From: DAOLCO01 sp964612555
GTDB taxonomy: Bacteria > Bdellovibrionota_C > UBA2361 > SZUA-149 > DAOLCO01
NCBI GenBank assembly: GCA_964612555.1
Contig: CAZTBW010000005.1
Location: 148,121 to 212,120, forward strand
DNA length: 64,000 nt
Reading direction: 5' to 3'
Shown: positions 62,485 through 64,000 of the stretch, piece after piece
Position numbering within the stretch: position 1 is the first letter of the stretch
Layout of the letters: every line of letters begins with the position of its first letter
Notes under the pieces: generated by a model
The model's database searches: none
The model's input: the letters and a program-made list of their open reading frames with translations, nothing else
What the model was told of the DNA's origin: nothing
Translations under genes and position numbers: made by a program

Positions 62485-62589
62485 CAGTAACCCCCTACCA
62501 GAAAGACCAACCAGAAAGACCAACCAGAAAGACCAGAGAAAATACAAGAAAAAAGAAATTACTTAATTTAATTACTGTAACCCCGTACC
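62485..62589. repeat. downstream REP-like motifs and 13-bp tandem repeats
   Basis: The region holds CAGTAACCCCCTACC (62485-62499) and ACTGTAACCCCGTACC (62574-62589), copies of the motif upstream of the transposase. Between them are three perfect 13-bp units ACCAGAAAGACCA (62497-62535). The rest of the 62249-62644 gap has no coding frame I would support. Confidence 0.7.
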
Positions 62590-62644
62590 AGGCAAGAAAA
62601 GAGGGATATGACTCAGAAAGAGATAAAGGGAATTGAGTAAATAT

Positions 62645-63751
62645 TTACTTTACACACTCGTTCCCGCACTTCTTGAAACCTTCTTTTGTTACGATTTTAA
62701 CTGTTGCCGGAAAGGTGAAACGATTATCACCTCGTGCAGAGATTTTTCCAGAGTTGCCCTGGAACTCTTCTGCGGATTTAAAATAAGTAGCAAGCTCTTT
62801 TGTAGTGTGCGCTCCTTTTCTTATTGCATCCAGAATAAGATGTATGGCATCCGCACCGTTAGAAGCACCATAAATAGAAGATGATGGATATTTTTCCTTG
62901 TAAGTGGCAATAAATGATTCTTCAGGATCGTCTGCCTGTACATACCACTGATCATATAAGGCACCTGCTGAACTTGCGACTTCACCCTGATCTTCGAATA
63001 ATTCAACACAAAATAAATCCTGCCTAAAACCAAGCTCTCGAAGCTGACGAGCAAAAATACCAATCTGACCAAAAAATATATTTGTTAAAATAGCATCAAC
63101 TTGAACATCTTTCGTCTTGTTCTTAAACTTTGATACAATTGACTTAAAATCACGTAAGGTCAGTTCAACTTCTTCGTCATATACCAACTCCAAAACACCT
63201 TTACTCTGTTCAACCATCGCCCTTCTCAATGAGTGTGTACCAGGATGTATAGAGCTGAATAAAGCCACATTTTTATAGCCTCGCCTTACCGCTTCCTGAA
63301 TAAGCATTTCTGTCGCATCTTCAGGAGTAAGCCAGAAATTAAAGGCATACGTACGTCCCTTTGATATTTCTTCATCAGTAGCAAGCGCAAGGAGGGGTAT
63401 CTTCATTTGATCAAGCATTTGCGCAATAGACTTTGAAGTACCAGAAGACCCGGTAATAACCACATCAGGCTTCTTAATACTTTTCTCCTTTAAGAGTGCA
63501 GAAACAGTATTTCTGGGAAGCCCTCCATCATCCTCAAATCGAACATTAATCAGATCCTCTCCTTTCCCCTGTAACAGACCAAGTTCAATTCCGTTTTTCA
63601 CAGACTCCCCAAAAGCTGCCATATCACCACTTAAAGGTAGTATCGCAAGCACCTCGTGTTTATCACTTGCAGATACAGAAAATGGGAAAGTAATAAACTG
63701 TAAACTTACAAAGACGAAAAAACTAACCTTGATCACAGAGTAACATTTCAT
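62645..63751 (-). CDS. periplasmic type I ligand-binding protein (LivK-like)
   Basis: Fifth full-length paralogue, 368 residues. The signal peptide VSFFVFVSLQFITFPFSVSAS is followed by LAILPLSGDMAAFGESVKNGIE, DDGGLPRNTVSALL, PDVVITGSSGTSKSIAQML and FNFWLTPEDATEML. A C-terminal Cys pair (KKCGNEC) may form a disulfide. It has no transporter neighbours. It is preceded upstream by a TTTTA tandem tract (63752-63770) and the tRNA genes, and was probably inserted next to the tRNAs. Confidence 0.88.
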   Translation of the reverse strand: MKCYSVIKVSFFVFVSLQFITFPFSVSASDKHEVLAILPLSGDMAAFGESVKNGIELGLLQGKGEDLINVRFEDDGGLPRNTVSALLKEKSIKKPDVVITGSSGTSKSIAQMLDQMKIPLLALATDEEISKGRTYAFNFWLTPEDATEMLIQEAVRRGYKNVALFSSIHPGTHSLRRAMVEQSKGVLELVYDEEVELTLRDFKSIVSKFKNKTKDVQVDAILTNIFFGQIGIFARQLRELGFRQDLFCVELFEDQGEVASSAGALYDQWYVQADDPEESFIATYKEKYPSSSIYGASNGADAIHLILDAIRKGAHTTKELATYFKSAEEFQGNSGKISARGDNRFTFPATVKIVTKEGFKKCGNECVK

Positions 63752-63845
63752 TTTATTTTATTTTATTTTTTCCCGGATACAGTAGTTAATAAATACTCCC
63801 CTGCTAAAAGTACGGCTTTTAGTCTGGTCTTCAGGTTGAGTCGAA

Positions 63846-63920
<75 letters not shown>

Positions 63921-63930
63921 AATGTAGATA

Positions 63931-64000
63931 TGGAGCGGGAGACGAGACTCGAACCCGCGACCCTCAGCTTGGAAGGCTGATGCTCTACCAACTGAGCTAC
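63931..64000 (-). tRNA. tRNA-Gly (anticodon TCC), 5' end outside window
   Basis: Minus-strand tRNA with anticodon loop CTTCCAA (TCC) between TCAGC/GCTGA, T arm GCGGGTTCGAGTCTCGT, acceptor end CTCCCGC and encoded TCCA. The first bases of the acceptor lie beyond the window. It is paired with tRNA-Thr, as in the widespread Tyr-Gly-Thr-tuf cluster. Confidence 0.95.

Noticed and set aside
62497..62535. Three 13-bp direct repeats as a mini CRISPR array
   Set aside because: The units are strictly adjacent with no spacers, and no cas genes are present.

Overview
The window is a chromosomal piece of a Gram-negative, moderately AT-rich bacterium. It encodes type IV pilus retraction ATPases (PilT, PilU), a SurA-like periplasmic chaperone, several signal-peptide proteins and a complete cbb3 oxidase locus, so the cell has an outer membrane and can respire at low oxygen. 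Gene content looks proteobacterial, possibly a delta-type or other uncultured lineage. I cannot place it more precisely from the sequence, and several markers (fused CcoNO, single-heme CcoP, an RRM-S18 fusion, a yeast-MTD1-like folate dehydrogenase) are unusual for well-known proteobacteria.

Layout. 1-3.8 kb: folD-type gene, tilS and ftsH on the minus strand. 3.9-7.1 kb: a secreted EF-hand/FG-GAP-like protein, an unknown gene, a 54-residue membrane peptide between two hairpin-plus-T-run signals, and a 158-bp nested inverted repeat. 7.1-12.5 kb: PEP carboxykinase, a methyltransferase, an RNA-binding protein fused to ribosomal protein S18, and a DMT transporter. 12.5-28.8 kb and 37-44 kb are accessory regions: many short, mostly minus-strand single-function genes (GNAT, VOC, YCII, RidA, SMR, isochorismatase fold, P-loop kinases), orphan LivK-type binding proteins, broken genes (short-chain dehydrogenase, CrcB, a binding-protein fragment), a Fic module, a HigBA-like toxin-antitoxin pair and attC-like imperfect palindromes. 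This looks like an integron-type cassette array or its remnant, although no integrase is in the window. 28.8-36.9 kb: ccoNO-ccoQ-ccoP-ccoG-(FixH-like) and ccoI-ccoS, encoding the cbb3 oxidase with its copper and assembly factors. 44.5-60.9 kb: a DNA-maintenance block with lexA-recA, a degenerate UvrA paralogue, phosphomannomutase, SurA-like chaperone, mfd, pilT-pilU, mazG and recQ. 61-62.6 kb: a REP-associated Y1-type transposase flanked by repeated GTAACCCC(G/C)TACC motifs. 63.8-64 kb: tRNA-Thr and a partial tRNA-Gly.

The core genes form coherent units: SOS control and repair (lexA, recA, mfd, recQ), one-carbon metabolism and tRNA maturation (folD-type, tilS), low-oxygen respiration (cco genes) and twitching motility. 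The most unusual items are the UvrA-derived protein that has lost every ATPase motif yet keeps a full-length frame, the RRM-S18 fusion, the MTD1-type active site, the attC-like repeats among cassette-like genes, and two genes with identical leaderless promoter geometry.
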